From Vibrio amylolyticus (GTDB lineage: Bacteria; Pseudomonadota; Gammaproteobacteria; Enterobacterales; Vibrionaceae), in assembly GCF_023145695.1 (NCBI RefSeq), contig NZ_JAJHVV010000006.1, positions 248,001 to 312,000 of the forward strand: DNA of 64,000 bases, in the 5' to 3' direction. A program made the position numbers and the translations under genes. Positions 63,227 to 64,000 of this stretch are shown piece by piece; within the stretch, counting starts at the first letter, position 1, and each line of letters begins with the position of its first letter. A model generated the notes under the pieces. It ran no database searches and was not told the origin of the DNA. It saw only the letters and a program-made list of their open reading frames with translations.

Positions 63227-64000
63227 TCATTTAGTCCCTAATGGTACAACCCAGTGACCTTTGTCAATGACGTTGAATCGCTCTAACCCGGGAATAAAGA
63301 CAGACACTAGCCATATATTGGTGGTTTGAAAAGCGGTATGAAATAGTAGGGTACAGTTATTATCGTCTAAGGCTTGTATTAAGTTCCTATAATGGTCACA
63401 AAACTTGTATTCACTGGTGGGGGATAATGAGGACAGATCCTTATAGGGGAGCTCGTCTAGACTCGAGAGTTTAATCAATCTGCTTAGTTTAGGCGTACAG
63501 CTTAATAAGTTAGCTGCTTGGATCTCGCCGTCACGTCGTTTGGTGTTGAAGAGCTCGATGGTTTCCTCCAATTCAAACAATGCTTGCTCAATGGCGTGAT
63601 ATTCTGAATATGAGACGCCTGATGAACGTAGCGCCATCGGGCTGAGGTCGGACAATAGAACACAAGTACAGAAATAAGATCCTAATATTGTTTTCGACAT
63701 AACGACCGTAACTTGGTCAAGATCGGGAATGGATAAGGGGTGCACCAAGAGAGCCGAGGGTAATTTTATCTTGTAAAATCCCTCCGAGCCAGAGGAGGGA
63801 TTATGACCAATATAGTGTTTGTAAAGCTCACTCATATGATGACATTCGATCACCTCATTCGCTCCATGCACAATGGCTTCTTCGAACGTTGAACCAGAGG
63901 CCCAACCGCTGTTGACTGAATACGATTTAAGAAATTGAAACGCGTCGCTATTGATAAGAGGCTCTTTATAAAAAGGATTGATGAGCACTTCAGGGATCAG
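63227..64000 (-). CDS. YcaO-family enzyme (5' end outside the window)
   Basis: At least 258 residues read from the window edge to a TGA at 63227. Recognisable YcaO segments: SVNSGWASGSTFEEAIVHGANEVIECHH, a later ALFELEETIELF, and a C-terminal VSVFIPGLERFNVIDKG. Most YcaO enzymes use ATP to activate backbone amides of peptides. Unlike typical azoline-forming members, the C-terminus ends WVVPLGTK and lacks the PxPxP motif, which suggests a different reaction. The N-terminal part and start lie beyond 64000; an internal GTG at 63988 is not a likely start. Confidence 0.72.
   Translation of the reverse strand: MIPEVLINPFYKEPLINSDAFQFLKSYSVNSGWASGSTFEEAIVHGANEVIECHHMSELYKHYIGHNPSSGSEGFYKIKLPSALLVHPLSIPDLDQVTVVMSKTILGSYFCTCVLLSDLSPMALRSSGVSYSEYHAIEQALFELEETIELFNTKRRDGEIQAANLLSCTPKLSRLIKLSSLDELPYKDLSSLSPTSEYKFCDHYRNLIQALDDNNCTLLFHTAFQTTNIWLVSVFIPGLERFNVIDKGHWVVPLGTK

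Overview
The window looks like a chromosome segment from a marine Vibrio. The evidence is the adjacent CAI-1 quorum-sensing pair cqsS/cqsA, a napFDABC operon ending in the tiny membrane gene seen beside nap in Vibrio and Photobacterium and divergent from narQ-narP, TorT/TorS, FabV instead of FabI, and many housekeeping proteins that read like close relatives of E. coli ones. No rRNA, tRNA, CRISPR array or complete insertion sequence was seen.

Layout, left to right. 1-3.7 kb: torT (cut by the window edge) divergent from torS, for TMAO sensing. 3.8-8.8 kb: gsk, creA, a YieH-like phosphatase, a small zinc-ribbon protein, CutA and a DnaJ-related protein. 9-18 kb: a COG3044-type ATPase, a GAF/degenerate-GGDEF/EAL protein, fabV, tesA, and the ybbA-ybbP ABC exporter genes, followed by a cluster of DnaA-box-like sites. 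18-23.4 kb: an FAD oxidoreductase, the pxpABC 5-oxoprolinase operon and galE. 23.4-30.7 kb: periplasmic nitrate reductase and its NarQ-NarP regulators. 30.8-40 kb: an EAL phosphodiesterase, a lipase-like protein, two uncharacterised genes, DUF2164, yceJ-yceI, a formate/nitrite channel fused to CBS domains, DUF1097, and a YbjD-like OLD-family ATPase/nuclease. 40-46.4 kb: a 5'-nucleotidase-like enzyme, an unannotated 31-residue membrane peptide, an ERIC-like palindromic repeat, and sbcDC. 46.6-56.4 kb: cqsS and cqsA, a TDT-family transporter, a CobW GTPase, a chemoreceptor and the ribosome-assembly GTPase ylqF.

From about 56.38 kb rightward the sequence changes character. It begins with a nested direct-repeat block, then AT-rich DNA carrying an AlpA-like regulator, a small putative relaxosome protein, and a relaxase of the ColE1/HEN type whose 3' part encodes a second, coiled-coil protein in another frame, as mobA/mobB do in ColE1. 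Next come a secreted protein and a likely biosynthetic cluster: a 27-codon peptide gene with an excellent ribosome site, a PhyH-type non-haem iron oxygenase, an SHMT/threonine-transaldolase-like PLP enzyme, and on the opposite strand a YcaO enzyme that runs off the right edge. I infer that 56.4-64 kb is the left part of a mobilisable genomic island carrying a peptide- or amino-acid-modifying pathway that I do not recognise as described. It is the part most worth following up; the rest of the cluster and probably the integrase lie beyond 64 kb.
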